Shown in pieces: positions 42,264 through 52,777 of a DNA stretch of 64,000 nt. A model generated the notes under the pieces. The model saw nothing but the letters and a program-made list of their open reading frames with translations. It was not told the origin of the DNA and made no database searches. A program made the position numbers and the translations under genes. Positions within the stretch are counted from its first letter, which is position 1. Every line of letters begins with the position of its first letter. This stretch comes from an uncultured Pelagibacteraceae bacterium. Lineage in GTDB: Bacteria; Pseudomonadota; Alphaproteobacteria; Pelagibacterales; Pelagibacteraceae. The stretch is taken from the NCBI GenBank assembly GCA_902579115.1, contig CACHFP010000003.1, positions 37,001 to 101,000 on the forward strand. Direction: 5' to 3'.

Positions 42264-42302
42264 AAGACCCTTTAATTAACTAAATTAAAGGGTCTTTTTT
42301 TT
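42264..42302 (+). terminator. Strong intrinsic terminator after pal
   Basis: AGACCCTTTAATT (42265-42277) pairs perfectly with AATTAAAGGGTCT (42283-42295) around a 5-base loop, and eight T follow. This is the best intrinsic terminator in the window. Confidence 0.92.
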
Positions 42303-42329
42303 GCCATTTTATCAAATTACATATGAGTC

Positions 42330-43286
42330 ATGTTAAGATTAAATTTACGTAAATTATTTTTAATATTTTCTATAGCACTTTTTTTCACATATTTAAATGC
42401 TGAGGAGGAAGAAGTTTACTTAAAGGCTATTTCAGATCAGATCCAAGTAATAACTAAAGATCTTAAAACTTTGGAAAAAGCAGTCTATGAAAAATCTGAT
42501 ATAGCATCATCATCAGCAAATTTAGTTAAGTCTGATAGTTTAAATGAGGATATTCTAACTAAACATTTGCTAAAATTAAATGAGATTGAAGATCAATTTA
42601 GAGATTTAACTAATAAATTTGAAGAAATCAATTTTAAGTTAGATAAGTTATCTACGCGAGTTACTAAAATTCAATCTGATACACAATTAAGGTTTTCCGA
42701 TCTTGAAAGTGGAAATATAACTTCAGTTAATGAAAAAAAAGTCAAGTTGCCTGGTACAAGCAAACCTCAGGATTTTGGTGCAAACCCAGGTTATGAAACA
42801 TCAAATTTACCATCTCAACAAAAAATAAATTCTGTAGAAAGTGCAAAAACTGTAATCACTGAAGAACCAGAAAAAAAAGAGTCTCTATTACCAAATAAGT
42901 CAGCAGAGGAACAATATGAGTTCGCCGTTAGTTTTATGAAAGTTGGAGATTATGAAACCGCTGAATTTGCTCTTAGAGAATTTATTGATAAAAATAAAGA
43001 TCATGATTTAGCTGGAAGTGCCCAGTATTGGTATGGAGAAACTTTCAGAATAAGACAACTATATTCAGATGCTGCTACCGCTTATTTAGATGGATATCAA
43101 AATTATCCCAAAAGTAAAAAGGCACCAGACAATCTTTTAAAATTAGGTATTACTATGGTTCAATTAGGTGAAAAAGATCAAGGATGCAAAATGATAAGTG
43201 GGTTAAAAAAAGAATACCCAAAAGCAAGCAAGTCTGTGTTACAAAAAGCTCAATATGAGCAAAAAAAATTCAAGTGTAATTCTTAA
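42330..43286 (+). CDS. cpoB: Tol-Pal system protein CpoB (YbgF)
   Basis: A 318-residue periplasmic protein: a signal peptide (RKLFLIFSIALFFTYLNA), an N-terminal coiled coil (about 25-130), a low-complexity linker and C-terminal TPR repeats (SAEEQYEFAVSFMKVGDYETA onward). CpoB links Tol-Pal with peptidoglycan synthesis. The 3' end overlaps tilS by 32 bp. Confidence 0.92.
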   Translation: MLRLNLRKLFLIFSIALFFTYLNAEEEEVYLKAISDQIQVITKDLKTLEKAVYEKSDIASSSANLVKSDSLNEDILTKHLLKLNEIEDQFRDLTNKFEEINFKLDKLSTRVTKIQSDTQLRFSDLESGNITSVNEKKVKLPGTSKPQDFGANPGYETSNLPSQQKINSVESAKTVITEEPEKKESLLPNKSAEEQYEFAVSFMKVGDYETAEFALREFIDKNKDHDLAGSAQYWYGETFRIRQLYSDAATAYLDGYQNYPKSKKAPDNLLKLGITMVQLGEKDQGCKMISGLKKEYPKASKSVLQKAQYEQKKFKCNS

Positions 43287-44274
43287 AAACGGTTTTAAAG
43301 ATTATACCGATATTTCAAAGATACTTCTTAATTTCAAAAAAAAATTAAATAAATTTAAAAAAGATTCTTTTGTAGTAGCAGTTTCTGGAGGACCGGATAG
43401 TTTAGCTCTTGTTGCTTTAACAAAAGCTTGTGACTATGAAAATAATATCAAATTTAAATATGTTTTAATAAATCACAATATAAGGAAAAATTCATCTTCC
43501 GAGGCTTTAGCTGTAAAAAAAATGCTTAAACAACATGAAATTAAATTAGAGGTTTTAGAAAATAAAATAGATATTAATAAAAATATTCAAAGTTTTGCGA
43601 GATCTATTAGGTACGATCTATTAATTAACTATTGCAAAAAAAAGAATATTAAGTCAATCCTAACTGCGCATAATCTGGAAGATCAAGTTGAAACTTTTTT
43701 TATAAGACTTTCTAGGGGAAGTGGACTTACAGGTCTTTCTGCAATGCAAAAAGTTACAAATCTTGATAAAAATATAAAGTTATATAGACCTTTATTAGAT
43801 ATAAAAAAAAAAATTTTAATCAAAATTTCAAAAAAAGTATTTGGAAAATATTTTAAAGATCCCTCAAATACTGATACAAAATACTTAAGAGCTAGAATTA
43901 GAAAATTAGAAGTACCTCTCAAAAAAAGCGGTATTAATTACGATCAGATCATTAAATCAATAAATAATCTTGCATCAAGTAAAGCTACTTTAGATCAGTA
44001 TTTTTATAACGTATATAAAAATTCAGTTAAGAAATCAAAAAACAAGTTTTCAATTGATTTAAAAGAATTTAGAAAATGTAATCAAGAAATTAAGATAAGG
44101 CTTATAAATGAGTCTATAAAGCATATCAGTAAAAAATATTACAACCCTAGATCTAAGAAAGTTATAAATTTAATTACTAATCTGAAAAAAAGCAGCTATT
44201 CAAAGTTTACATTAGGGGGGTGCATTATCACTAAAGGGAGTGACAAATTGTTGGTTAAAAAAGAAAAAAGCTAA
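43255..44274 (+). CDS. tilS: tRNA(Ile)-lysidine synthase TilS
   Basis: A 339-residue PP-loop ATPase. VVAVSGGPDSLALVAL (Ser44-Ser49) is the ATP-binding motif, LTAHNLEDQVETFFIRLSRGSGLTGLSAM near residue 137 and RPLLDIKKK near residue 180 are TilS signatures. It makes lysidine at position 34 of tRNA-Ile(CAU), an essential step. The protein is shorter than E. coli TilS, lacking most of the C-terminal domains. It starts inside cpoB. Confidence 0.92.
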   Translation: MSKKNSSVILKNGFKDYTDISKILLNFKKKLNKFKKDSFVVAVSGGPDSLALVALTKACDYENNIKFKYVLINHNIRKNSSSEALAVKKMLKQHEIKLEVLENKIDINKNIQSFARSIRYDLLINYCKKKNIKSILTAHNLEDQVETFFIRLSRGSGLTGLSAMQKVTNLDKNIKLYRPLLDIKKKILIKISKKVFGKYFKDPSNTDTKYLRARIRKLEVPLKKSGINYDQIIKSINNLASSKATLDQYFYNVYKNSVKKSKNKFSIDLKEFRKCNQEIKIRLINESIKHISKKYYNPRSKKVINLITNLKKSSYSKFTLGGCIITKGSDKLLVKKEKS

Positions 44275-44306
44275 TAATACGGTGAATTTGGTAATAATTT
44301 GTCTTA

Positions 44307-44336
44307 TTTACAACTCATTTTTTATGAGATTATACT
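44307..44336 (+). promoter_or_regulatory. Candidate sigma-70 promoter for ftsH
   Basis: TTTACA (44307-44312), an 18-bp spacer and TATACT (44331-44336), each 5 of 6 to consensus, in the 95-bp gap before ftsH. The start point would be about 27 bases upstream of the ATG. Confidence 0.5.
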
Positions 44337-44369
44337 TGTTTATTACAAATTAATAATTATTTAACTATT

Positions 44370-46265
44370 ATGAATTTACGAAATTTAATCATGTGGGTTT
44401 TAATAGTCTTACTATCGGTAGGATTATTTAACATGTTTCAAGATCCTAATAATATAAAGGCAGAGAATAACTCTTTACCTTTTTCAAATTTCTTGAATGA
44501 AGTTGAAAACGGACGAGTTGTTGAAGTTCAAATCCAAGGAAATAATATTTCTGGTGTGCTATCAGATGGTAAAACCTTTAAAACTTATTCTCCGAACTAT
44601 CCTGAATTAGTAGATAAACTTTCATCAAGTGGTGTAAGTATAGTAGCGTCACCTCAGGAAGACAAAATGCCATCACTATTAGGTATTTTACTTTCTTGGT
44701 TCCCAATGCTCTTATTAATAGGTGTGTGGATTTTCTTTATGAGACAAATGCAAGGTGGAAAAGGTGGAGCCATGGGATTTGGAAGATCAAAAGCAAAATT
44801 ACTAAACGAGTCTCAAGGAAAAGTTACTTTCAATGATGTTGCTGGTGTTGAAGAGGCAAAAGAGGAAGTAGAAGAAATAGTTGAATTTTTAAAAGATCCA
44901 AAGAAATTTAGTCGTTTAGGTGGTAAAATTCCAAAAGGCGCACTTTTAATTGGACCACCTGGTACTGGTAAAACTTTACTGGCTAAAGCAATTGCTGGAG
45001 AAGCGAATGTTCCCTTCTTTTCTATTTCAGGTTCAGACTTTGTAGAAATGTTTGTAGGGGTTGGTGCCTCAAGAGTAAGAGATATGTTTGAACAGGGTAA
45101 AAAACACTCTCCATGTATTATCTTCATTGATGAAATTGATGCAGTAGGTAGAAGCAGAGGCGCGGGACTTGGCGGAGGAAACGATGAGAGAGAGCAAACT
45201 TTAAATCAGTTATTAGTAGAAATGGATGGCTTTGACACAAATGAAGGCATAATATTGATCGCAGCCACAAATAGACCTGATGTTTTAGATCCAGCTCTTT
45301 TAAGACCTGGTAGGTTTGATAGACAAGTGGTTGTTGGAAATCCTGATATAATTGGAAGAGAAGCAATATTAAAAGTTCATATTAAAAAAGTTAATACTGG
45401 TCCTGATGTAAAATTGAGAACTATTGCTAGAGGCACTCCTGGTTTTTCGGGTGCAGATTTAGCAAATTTAGTAAATGAGTCAGCGCTACTTGCTGCAAGA
45501 AAAAATAAACGAGTTGTTACAATGTCTGACATTGAGGAAGCTAAAGACAAAGTAATGATGGGTGCTGAAAGAAGATCAATGGTTATGTCTGAGGATGAGA
45601 AGAAACTTACAGCTTATCACGAGGGCGGCCATGCAATAGTTGCCCTAAATGAGAAAGCATCTGACCCGATACACAAAGCTACAATTATTCCAAGAGGTAG
45701 AGCTCTAGGGATGGTTATGAGATTACCAGAAAGAGATCAATTGTCTGTTTCTAGAGAGAAAATGCATGCTGATATAGCAGTTGCAATGGGAGGGAGAATT
45801 GCAGAAGAAATTATTTTTGGTCATGATAAAGTTACTTCTGGCGCTTCATCAGATATAGACATGGTTACTAAGATGGCAAAAAATATGGTAACTAAATATG
45901 GAATGAGTCAAGAATTAGGTACGATTGCGTACGGAGAAAACGAAGAGGAAGTTTTCCTAGGAAGATCAGTCACCAAACAACAAAATATGTCTGAAGAAAC
46001 TGCAAAAAAAGTAGACATGGAGGTAAAAAAAATTGTCGATAAAGGTTACGCCAGAGCAAAACAGATTTTAGAGGAAAAAGTCGATGATTTGCACAAGATT
46101 GCAAAAGCATTATTAATTTATGAGACTCTTTCTGGTGATGAGATTAGAGATCTAATTTTAAAAGATATCAAGCCAACTAGATCTTTCAAAGAAGACGAAA
46201 ACGAAGATGGTAAATCCTCATCTGCTCTTGGTTCATTAGGTCTTAAGCCAAAACCTGCTATATAA
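44370..46265 (+). CDS. ftsH: ATP-dependent zinc metalloprotease FtsH
   Basis: A 631-residue membrane protease. Two N-terminal helices (about 5-22 and 106-126) flank a small periplasmic domain. The AAA+ module has Walker A GPPGTGKT, Walker [10 protein letters not shown] and the SRH with [11 protein letters not shown], and AYHEGGHA is the zinc HExxH. It degrades membrane proteins, sigma-32 and LpxC in other bacteria; rpoH is encoded nearby at 50762. The tilS-ftsH-folP-glmM order is common in alphaproteobacteria. Confidence 0.97.
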   Translation: MNLRNLIMWVLIVLLSVGLFNMFQDPNNIKAENNSLPFSNFLNEVENGRVVEVQIQGNNISGVLSDGKTFKTYSPNYPELVDKLSSSGVSIVASPQEDKMPSLLGILLSWFPMLLLIGVWIFFMRQMQGGKGGAMGFGRSKAKLLNESQGKVTFNDVAGVEEAKEEVEEIVEFLKDPKKFSRLGGKIPKGALLIGPPGTGKTLLAKAIAGEANVPFFSISGSDFVEMFVGVGASRVRDMFEQGKKHSPCIIFIDEIDAVGRSRGAGLGGGNDEREQTLNQLLVEMDGFDTNEGIILIAATNRPDVLDPALLRPGRFDRQVVVGNPDIIGREAILKVHIKKVNTGPDVKLRTIARGTPGFSGADLANLVNESALLAARKNKRVVTMSDIEEAKDKVMMGAERRSMVMSEDEKKLTAYHEGGHAIVALNEKASDPIHKATIIPRGRALGMVMRLPERDQLSVSREKMHADIAVAMGGRIAEEIIFGHDKVTSGASSDIDMVTKMAKNMVTKYGMSQELGTIAYGENEEEVFLGRSVTKQQNMSEETAKKVDMEVKKIVDKGYARAKQILEEKVDDLHKIAKALLIYETLSGDEIRDLILKDIKPTRSFKEDENEDGKSSSALGSLGLKPKPAI

Positions 46266-46270
46266 ATTCA

Positions 46271-47329
46271 ATGGTAAAATATTACACTAGGGCGTGTAAT
46301 TTTTTTTACGGAGAATTTTCAAAAAAACAGGTTAAAACCAAAAATTCGCTTCCGCTTTGTGGTTCAAATGAAGTTTCATTCAATCAACTAGAAATATTCG
46401 CTAGAAATGGAAGATACGTAAGTTCAAAAATCATCAAAATATCAGAATTGAAAAATTTACCTAAAAAAATCAAATTTAAAGTAAATAATGATATAAAAAA
46501 AATTACGCAAAAAAAAAAGATCATCAAAAATCAATCTCATATGATTATGGGTATATTAAATATGACGCCTGATAGTTTTTCAGATGGCGGAAAATTTAAT
46601 TCACCTAAAAAAGCTCTTAAGAAAATACAAGATATGATTAATTCTGGAGCGGACATTATTGATGTTGGAGGTGAATCAACTAGACCAGGATCTAAAATTA
46701 TACCACATAAAGTAGAATGGAAAAGAGTAGAGGAAATTATAAGAAATTTTAAAAAAAAATTTCCAAAAATATTATTATCAATAGACACTAGAAAATCAGA
46801 GATAATAAAAAAATCTATAACTCATAATGCAGATATAATTAACGATGTTTCATGCTTTAATTTTGATAATAGATCTTTCAGCCAAGTTAAAAACAAAAAT
46901 ATATGGAAAGTGTTACACCATATGCAAGGTACACCTCAAAACATGCAAAATAATCCTAAATATAAAAATGTATTACTGGACATTTATGATTTTTTTGAAA
47001 AAAAAATTAAGGATTTTAAAATAGCTAAATATAAATCTAAATTAATTTTAGATCCGGGTATTGGATTCGGAAAAAACTTGAAACATAATTTGATCCTTTT
47101 AAACAAAATTTCTATATTTCATTCTCTTGGATTTCCTATATTAGTTGGAACCTCAAGAAAAAGATTTATAAATGATATTTCTGGAAGTTATGATAGCAAA
47201 GAAAGAATCGGAGGAACACTGTCATCTGTTTTATATGCTTTTTCTCAAGGCGTTAAAATTTTTAGAGTACATAATGTAAGAGAGGTAAAACAAGGAATTT
47301 TAGTTTTTGAAAAGATGTTAAAACAATGA
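46271..47329 (+). CDS. folP: Dihydropteroate synthase with N-terminal extension
   Basis: A 352-residue protein. Residues from about 92 form a standard DHPS: IMGILNMTPDSFSDGG, IIDVGGESTRPGS, LLSIDTRKSEI, ILDPGIGFGK and VGTSRKRF, the pterin and pABA binding loops. The first ~90 residues are an extra domain starting MVKYYTRACNFFYGEF; I remember similar extensions in other alphaproteobacterial FolP. Overlaps glmM by 4 bp. Confidence 0.93.
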   Translation: MVKYYTRACNFFYGEFSKKQVKTKNSLPLCGSNEVSFNQLEIFARNGRYVSSKIIKISELKNLPKKIKFKVNNDIKKITQKKKIIKNQSHMIMGILNMTPDSFSDGGKFNSPKKALKKIQDMINSGADIIDVGGESTRPGSKIIPHKVEWKRVEEIIRNFKKKFPKILLSIDTRKSEIIKKSITHNADIINDVSCFNFDNRSFSQVKNKNIWKVLHHMQGTPQNMQNNPKYKNVLLDIYDFFEKKIKDFKIAKYKSKLILDPGIGFGKNLKHNLILLNKISIFHSLGFPILVGTSRKRFINDISGSYDSKERIGGTLSSVLYAFSQGVKIFRVHNVREVKQGILVFEKMLKQ

Positions 47330-48657
47330 AAAAAAAATACTTTGGTACAGATGGTATAAGAGGAAAAGTAAATGTGGGGAATATAAATGGTGAAAAATTT
47401 TTTAAGTTTGGCCTTGCAGCAGGTACTTTTTTCAAAAATTTTAAAAAAAAAAAACAATTAGCAATTATAGCAAAAGACACAAGATTATCGGGTTATACTT
47501 TAGAGCCGGCTCTAGTATCGGGGTTAGCTTCAACTGGTATGCATATTTTTACGTTAGGACCTTTACCTACAAACGGTTTAGCAATGCTTACTAGGAAAAT
47601 GCGAGCTAACATGGGAATCATGATTACAGCTTCGCATAACCCTTTTTATGATAATGGTTTAAAACTATTTGGACCAGATGGTATGAAATTATCAGACAAA
47701 ATTGAAAAAAAAATTGAGAGTTTAATAGACTCAAAAACAATTAATCAGCTTGCAAAGCCCAAGATACTCGGTAGAGTTAAAAGGCTAGAGGATGGTAATG
47801 ATCAATACCTAAAAATTTTAAGAAATAACTTTCCTAAAAACTTTACTTTAAAAGGAATAAAAATCGTAATAGACTGCGCAAATGGTGCAGGATATAAGTC
47901 CGCACCAAAAATTTTATCAGATTTGGGGGCAAAGGTTTTCGAAATTGGGGTATCTCCCAATGGTTTAAATATTAATAAAAATTGTGGATCAACTCATCCA
48001 TCAATAATTAAAAAATTTGTTAAAAAATATAAAGCACATATTGGTATCGCTCTTGATGGAGATGCAGATAGGGTAATAATGTGTGATGAAAAGTCTAAAA
48101 TTATCGATGGTGACCAGATAATTGCGATGATAGCCAAAAGATGGAAAGAAAAAAAAATTTTAAAAGGAGGAGTGGTTGGGACTTTAATGTCTAATTATGG
48201 TCTCGAAAACTTTTTTAAAAGAGAGAAAATAAAATTTTTGAGAGCAAACGTTGGAGATCGATATGTAAAAGAAAAAATGAAAAAAAATAAATTCAATTTA
48301 GGTGGTGAGCAATCAGGTCATATTATTTTAGGGAAATTTGCAACCACAGGGGACGGGCTCTTAGTTGCATTAGAAGTTTTATTTGCCCTTAGAAAAGGCA
48401 AAAAAGCCAGTAAAGTATTTAACGTTTATCATTCAGTTCCACAAAAATTGATAAATATTGACGTCAAGAATAAGAAAATTATTAATTCTCCACAATGCAA
48501 AAAAGCTATCAGAGCAAGTATCAGCTTAATAAAAAATAAAGGAAGGTTGCTAGTTAGAGCTTCTGGAACTGAGTCTAAAATTAGAATTATGTGTGAGACA
48601 TTCGATTTATCTTTGATGAATAAATGCCTCAAGTTAATTAAAAAAACGATTAAATAA
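47326..48657 (+). CDS. glmM: Phosphoglucosamine mutase
   Basis: A 443-residue phosphohexomutase. FGTDGIRGKVN at the N-terminus, ITASHNPFYDNGLKLFG with the phosphorylated Ser103, the metal loop LDGDADRV near residue 245 and GEQSGHI near residue 330 are all present. It makes glucosamine-1-phosphate for UDP-GlcNAc, the precursor of peptidoglycan, lipid A and the PseB pathway in this window. A run of 12 A (47443-47454) codes for Lys40-Lys43. Confidence 0.95.
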   Translation: MKKKYFGTDGIRGKVNVGNINGEKFFKFGLAAGTFFKNFKKKKQLAIIAKDTRLSGYTLEPALVSGLASTGMHIFTLGPLPTNGLAMLTRKMRANMGIMITASHNPFYDNGLKLFGPDGMKLSDKIEKKIESLIDSKTINQLAKPKILGRVKRLEDGNDQYLKILRNNFPKNFTLKGIKIVIDCANGAGYKSAPKILSDLGAKVFEIGVSPNGLNINKNCGSTHPSIIKKFVKKYKAHIGIALDGDADRVIMCDEKSKIIDGDQIIAMIAKRWKEKKILKGGVVGTLMSNYGLENFFKREKIKFLRANVGDRYVKEKMKKNKFNLGGEQSGHIILGKFATTGDGLLVALEVLFALRKGKKASKVFNVYHSVPQKLINIDVKNKKIINSPQCKKAIRASISLIKNKGRLLVRASGTESKIRIMCETFDLSLMNKCLKLIKKTIK

Positions 48658-48660
48658 ACT

Positions 48661-49473
48661 ATGTTTCCAAAGTCAAAAGTTTTAATTGTAGCAGGGTCAG
48701 ACTCCTCTGGAGGAGCAGGTATTCAAGCTGATATCAAAACTGTTACTTCTTTAGGCTCATATGCAATGACAGCAATTACTGCTGTAACCTCGCAAAATAC
48801 AACAGGAATAAAGTCAATTATTCCTATAAATCCAAAAAATATTTCGTCACAAATAATTTTTAGCTCTAAAGATATAAAACCAGATGGAGTAAAAATTGGC
48901 ATGTTACATTCAAAAAAAGTGGCCAAAGTAGTTCTTAATTCACTCAATGAAGTAAAAACAAAAAAAATTATCTTAGACCCTGTAATGGTAGCAAAGGGTG
49001 GCACAAAACTTATTAATAATCAGGCAATAAATTTTATTAAAAATGAATTTATACAATCAGTTTTTTTAATTACGCCAAATATTCCAGAGGCAGAGATACT
49101 TACAAAAAAAAAAATTTTTTCAATACAAGATATGCATGAAGCAGGTCAAGAGCTAATAAAATTAGGAGCAAAAAACGTATTGATAAAAGGAGGTCATTTA
49201 AAATCTAAAATTATTTATGATATTTTAGTAAATAAAAATTTCACCAAAATTTTCAAAAACAAAAAGTATTACACAAAAAATACTCATGGTACTGGATGCT
49301 CACTTTCTTCAGCAATTACCACTTATTTGTCATGTGGAAAACCTTTGATAAAGTCTTGTGCCTTAGGAATTAAATATGTTAATCAAGCTATAGGATCAAA
49401 ACTAAATTACGGGAAAGGAAGTGGTCCTATTAATCACTTAAATTCAATCGTATTAAAAAAAAACTTTGGATAA
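48661..49473 (+). CDS. thiD: Hydroxymethylpyrimidine (phosphate) kinase
   Basis: A 270-residue ribokinase-fold enzyme. [21 protein letters not shown] at the N-terminus, [10 protein letters not shown]-like [21 protein letters not shown] near residue 103 and the anion hole [13 protein letters not shown] near residue 212 are diagnostic. It phosphorylates HMP twice for thiamine synthesis, feeding ThiE (30179). Overlaps purA by one base. Confidence 0.92.
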   Translation: MFPKSKVLIVAGSDSSGGAGIQADIKTVTSLGSYAMTAITAVTSQNTTGIKSIIPINPKNISSQIIFSSKDIKPDGVKIGMLHSKKVAKVVLNSLNEVKTKKIILDPVMVAKGGTKLINNQAINFIKNEFIQSVFLITPNIPEAEILTKKKIFSIQDMHEAGQELIKLGAKNVLIKGGHLKSKIIYDILVNKNFTKIFKNKKYYTKNTHGTGCSLSSAITTYLSCGKPLIKSCALGIKYVNQAIGSKLNYGKGSGPINHLNSIVLKKNFG

Positions 49474-50765
49474 TGAAAAATGTTGTAGTTGTCGGCTCAC
49501 AATGGGGTGACGAGGGTAAAGGAAAAATTGTTGACTGGCTATCTAGTGAGGCAGACGTAGTTGTAAGATTTCAAGGTGGACACAATGCAGGTCATACATT
49601 AGTCATTGATAAAAAAGTATTTAAATTGAGACTGTTGCCATCAGGTATTGTAAGAGATGGCAAAGTTTCTATTTTAGGAAATGGCGTGGTTATTGATCCA
49701 TGGGCCTTATTAGACGAAATAAAAGAGATAAAAAAACAAGGTATTAATGTCACTCCTGATAATTTCATGATATCAGAATCAGCTTCTTTAATTTTACCTT
49801 TTCATCAAGAAATGGATGAAATAAGAGAAGATGCAGCTGGTAAGGGTAAAATTGGGACTACAAGAAGAGGTATCGGACCATGCTATGAAGATAAAGTTGG
49901 CAGAAGATCAATAAGGATAATGGATTTAAGATCAGAAAAGAATTTAGCAAATAGATTAGAAAATGTTCTTCTACACCATAATGCTATAAGAAAAGGGCTT
50001 AAAAAAAAAATCTTTAAAAAAGATGAATTAAAAAAAAAATTACTTAAAATTGCACCTGAAATTTTAAAATTTGCTCAACCTGTGTGGTTGAAAATCGATG
50101 AATTTAAAAAAGACAGGAAAAAAATACTTTTTGAAGGTGCTCAAGGAATACTTCTAGACGTTGATCATGGTACATACCCATTTGTTACATCATCTAATAC
50201 TGTACCAGCAATGGCAGCTACTGGATCAGGGACAGGACCAAATGAGATTAATTACGTTCTGGGGATTACAAAAGCTTATACAACAAGAGTTGGTAGTGGT
50301 CCTTTTCCGACTGAACTAAAAGACAAAATTGGAGAAACATTAGGTAAAAGAGGAAATGAATTTGGCACTGTTACAGCAAGAAAAAGAAGGTGTGGTTGGT
50401 TTGATGGAGTGCTTGTTAGACAAACAATTAAAATTGCAGGAATTGATGGTATAGCCTTAACAAAGCTTGATGTTTTAGATGAATTGGATGAGATAAAAGT
50501 TTGCGTAGGTTACGATTTAAATGGAAAAATATTAGAATATTTACCAGCCGCGTCAGACGAGCAATTTAATATTAAACCTATATATAAATCTTTTCCAGGA
50601 TGGAAGGCAAATACTCAAGGTATCAGAAATATTGTAGATCTTCCCAAAAATGCAAAAAAATATATTTATTCATTAGAAGATTTCATAGGCGCCAAAATTT
50701 GTAGCATTTCTACCAGTCCGGAAAGAGATGATACTATTTTAATCGAGGACCCTTTTAGATCTTAA
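49473..50765 (+). CDS. purA: Adenylosuccinate synthetase
   Basis: A 430-residue GTP-dependent enzyme of AMP synthesis. [18 protein letters not shown] is the GTP-binding and catalytic signature, [12 protein letters not shown] and [14 protein letters not shown] follow, and the C-terminal [11 protein letters not shown] binds GTP. The last four bases TTAA (50762-50765) are shared with the stop codon of the convergent rpoH gene. Confidence 0.97.
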   Translation: MKNVVVVGSQWGDEGKGKIVDWLSSEADVVVRFQGGHNAGHTLVIDKKVFKLRLLPSGIVRDGKVSILGNGVVIDPWALLDEIKEIKKQGINVTPDNFMISESASLILPFHQEMDEIREDAAGKGKIGTTRRGIGPCYEDKVGRRSIRIMDLRSEKNLANRLENVLLHHNAIRKGLKKKIFKKDELKKKLLKIAPEILKFAQPVWLKIDEFKKDRKKILFEGAQGILLDVDHGTYPFVTSSNTVPAMAATGSGTGPNEINYVLGITKAYTTRVGSGPFPTELKDKIGETLGKRGNEFGTVTARKRRCGWFDGVLVRQTIKIAGIDGIALTKLDVLDELDEIKVCVGYDLNGKILEYLPAASDEQFNIKPIYKSFPGWKANTQGIRNIVDLPKNAKKYIYSLEDFIGAKICSISTSPERDDTILIEDPFRS

Positions 50766-51658
50766 TCTGCAGGTAACAGATTTTTAGTTTTACTGGCGTT
50801 AATCATTGATTTTTGTAATTTTTCAAATGCTTTCGTTTCAATTTGTCTAATTCTTTCTCTACTAATTTTAAATTTTTTACTCAATTCCTCTAGCGTGATC
50901 GGAATTTCTGATAATCTTCTAGCAGTAATGATCTCTTTTTCTCTATCATTTAAAATTTCCATAGCATTATTTAGTAATTCTTTTTTATCGTTATATTCTT
51001 GCTTTTGGGAAATGATTAGTTCTTGATCAAGACTATCATCCACTAACCAATCTTGCCATTCGTCAGTTTCTCCAGATTTTATTGGAGAGTTTAATGATTT
51101 TTCTTGACCCATCATCCTTCTATTCATATTAACAACTTCATTGGAGTCAACGTCTAACCTTTGAGATATTTCTTTTACTTGATCTTCTTTTAAATCACCT
51201 TCTTGTCCTGGTGCTATTTGATTTTTAATTTTTTTTAAATTAAAAAATAATTTTTTCTGTGCTGTTGTAGTTCCCATTTTTACTAAACTCCAAGACCTTA
51301 AAACATATTCTTGTATTGCCGCTTTAATCCACCACATTGCATAAGTTGCCAACCTAAAACCTTTGTCAGGATCAAATTTTTTAACTGCTTGCATTAAGCC
51401 GAGATTACCTTCTGATATTAACTCATTCACTGGAAGACCGTACCCTCGATACCCCATTGCTATTTTTGCTACCAACCTTAAATGACTCGTGACTAGTTTG
51501 TGAGCCGATTGTAAATTTCCATTTTCTCTCCAATTTTTAGCAAGCATATACTCCTCTTCTGCATCAAGCATTGGGAATTTTTTGATTTGAGATAAATATA
51601 CTGATAACCCTCCGACTGAAGGCGAAGGTAGGTTACTTATTTTTTGATTTTTATCCAT
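50762..51658 (-). CDS. rpoH: RNA polymerase sigma-32 factor
   Basis: A 298-residue sigma-70-family protein. Region 2 is [32 protein letters not shown], followed by the RpoH box [15 protein letters not shown], and region 4.2 is [20 protein letters not shown]. The RpoH box separates it from RpoD. It directs heat-shock transcription and is a classic FtsH substrate. It lies 30 bp after rluD and may be read from that gene's promoter. Confidence 0.93.
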   Translation of the reverse strand: MDKNQKISNLPSPSVGGLSVYLSQIKKFPMLDAEEEYMLAKNWRENGNLQSAHKLVTSHLRLVAKIAMGYRGYGLPVNELISEGNLGLMQAVKKFDPDKGFRLATYAMWWIKAAIQEYVLRSWSLVKMGTTTAQKKLFFNLKKIKNQIAPGQEGDLKEDQVKEISQRLDVDSNEVVNMNRRMMGQEKSLNSPIKSGETDEWQDWLVDDSLDQELIISQKQEYNDKKELLNNAMEILNDREKEIITARRLSEIPITLEELSKKFKISRERIRQIETKAFEKLQKSMINASKTKNLLPAD

Positions 51659-51688
51659 AATCTAGATTTATATATAAATTTTTAAATT

Positions 51689-52666
51689 TCAACTACTCAG
51701 TTTTGCAAGTAAATGTAATATTTTTTTAAAATTATTTGGTAAATCTGAGTTAAACTTTAACACTTTATTTTGAGAGGGGTGAATAAATTCAAGAGTTTTT
51801 GCGTGAAGAATTTGACCGTCTAAATCATTTAAAATTTCTATAAATTCTTTATTTATAGACTTGAATTTAATATTTTTTTTACCGTATTTTTTATCACCAA
51901 TTATCGAGCTACCTTTGTATTTTAAATGAACTCTAATTTGATGAGTTCTTCCTGTTTCTAATTCACATTCAAGCAGACTAATTCTAGGTAAATTTTTATT
52001 TGAAAAAACTTTTAATGTTTTATAGTTCGTAATAGCCCTTTTCCCCCCCAGTTCACTTACCGTCATCAATTGTCTATTTCTTTTATCTCTTGCAATCAAA
52101 GTATCTATTTTCCCTTTTAACGGTCTCAAAACTCCCCAAATTAAACATTGGTATTTTCTGCCAATAGTATGATCGCTAAATTGTTTACTAAGCTTTGTAT
52201 GAGCAAGATTATTTTTTGTCACTATCAACAAACCACTTGTATCTTTGTCTATTCTATGAACTATACCCGGTCTAATATGGTTATTGATATTAGATAATTT
52301 TTTTTTATATTTATGCACTAAACCATTCACTAAAGTATTTTCAAAATTTCCTGCTCCAGGATGAACAGTAAGTCCACTAGGTTTATTTATTATTACAATA
52401 TCTTCATCTTCATAAATGATATTTAATTCTATTTTTTTTGGTAAAATTTTAGTACTTTTCTGTTTAATTTCTATTTCAACCTTGCTCCCTTCTTTTAATT
52501 TTTCAGAAGAAGACACTACTACTTTTTTATCGATCTTAACTCCTTTTGATAAAATTACCTTTTTTATTTGAGATCTCGACAAAGATTGCAATTTATCTGT
52601 TAGAAATTTATCCAATCTTGTATTTTTATCGCTCTCTTCTATAAAAAAAAATGTTGTTTTATTCAT
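51689..52666 (-). CDS. rluD: 23S rRNA pseudouridine synthase, RluD/RluA family
   Basis: A 325-residue protein with an N-terminal S4 RNA-binding domain (about 15-75), the catalytic RPGIVHRIDKDTSGLLIVTKN with the nucleophilic Asp near residue 140, and GRTHQIRVHLKYKGSSIIGDKKYG near residue 242. Length and motifs fit RluD (U1911/1915/1917) best, but RluC is not excluded. It is upstream of rpoH, as in many alphaproteobacteria. Confidence 0.88.
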   Translation of the reverse strand: MNKTTFFFIEESDKNTRLDKFLTDKLQSLSRSQIKKVILSKGVKIDKKVVVSSSEKLKEGSKVEIEIKQKSTKILPKKIELNIIYEDEDIVIINKPSGLTVHPGAGNFENTLVNGLVHKYKKKLSNINNHIRPGIVHRIDKDTSGLLIVTKNNLAHTKLSKQFSDHTIGRKYQCLIWGVLRPLKGKIDTLIARDKRNRQLMTVSELGGKRAITNYKTLKVFSNKNLPRISLLECELETGRTHQIRVHLKYKGSSIIGDKKYGKKNIKFKSINKEFIEILNDLDGQILHAKTLEFIHPSQNKVLKFNSDLPNNFKKILHLLAKLSS

Positions 52667-52690
52667 CTAATAAATCTAAATATATAATAT

Positions 52691-52764
52691 GCGCTCGTAG
52701 CTCAACTGGATAGAGCGTCTGACTTCGGATCAGAAGGTTGAGGGTTCAACTCCTTCCGGGCGCA
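52691..52764 (+). tRNA. tRNA-Arg (TCG)
   Basis: The acceptor stem GCGCTCG pairs with CGGGCGC (one G-U pair), the D stem is GCTC/GAGC and the anticodon stem TCTGA/TCAGA. The anticodon TCG is at 52725-52727. The CCA end is not encoded, unlike the two other tRNA genes here. It stands alone between minus-strand genes at the edge of the second glycan cluster. Confidence 0.95.
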
Positions 52765-52777
52765 AAAAATACAATTT

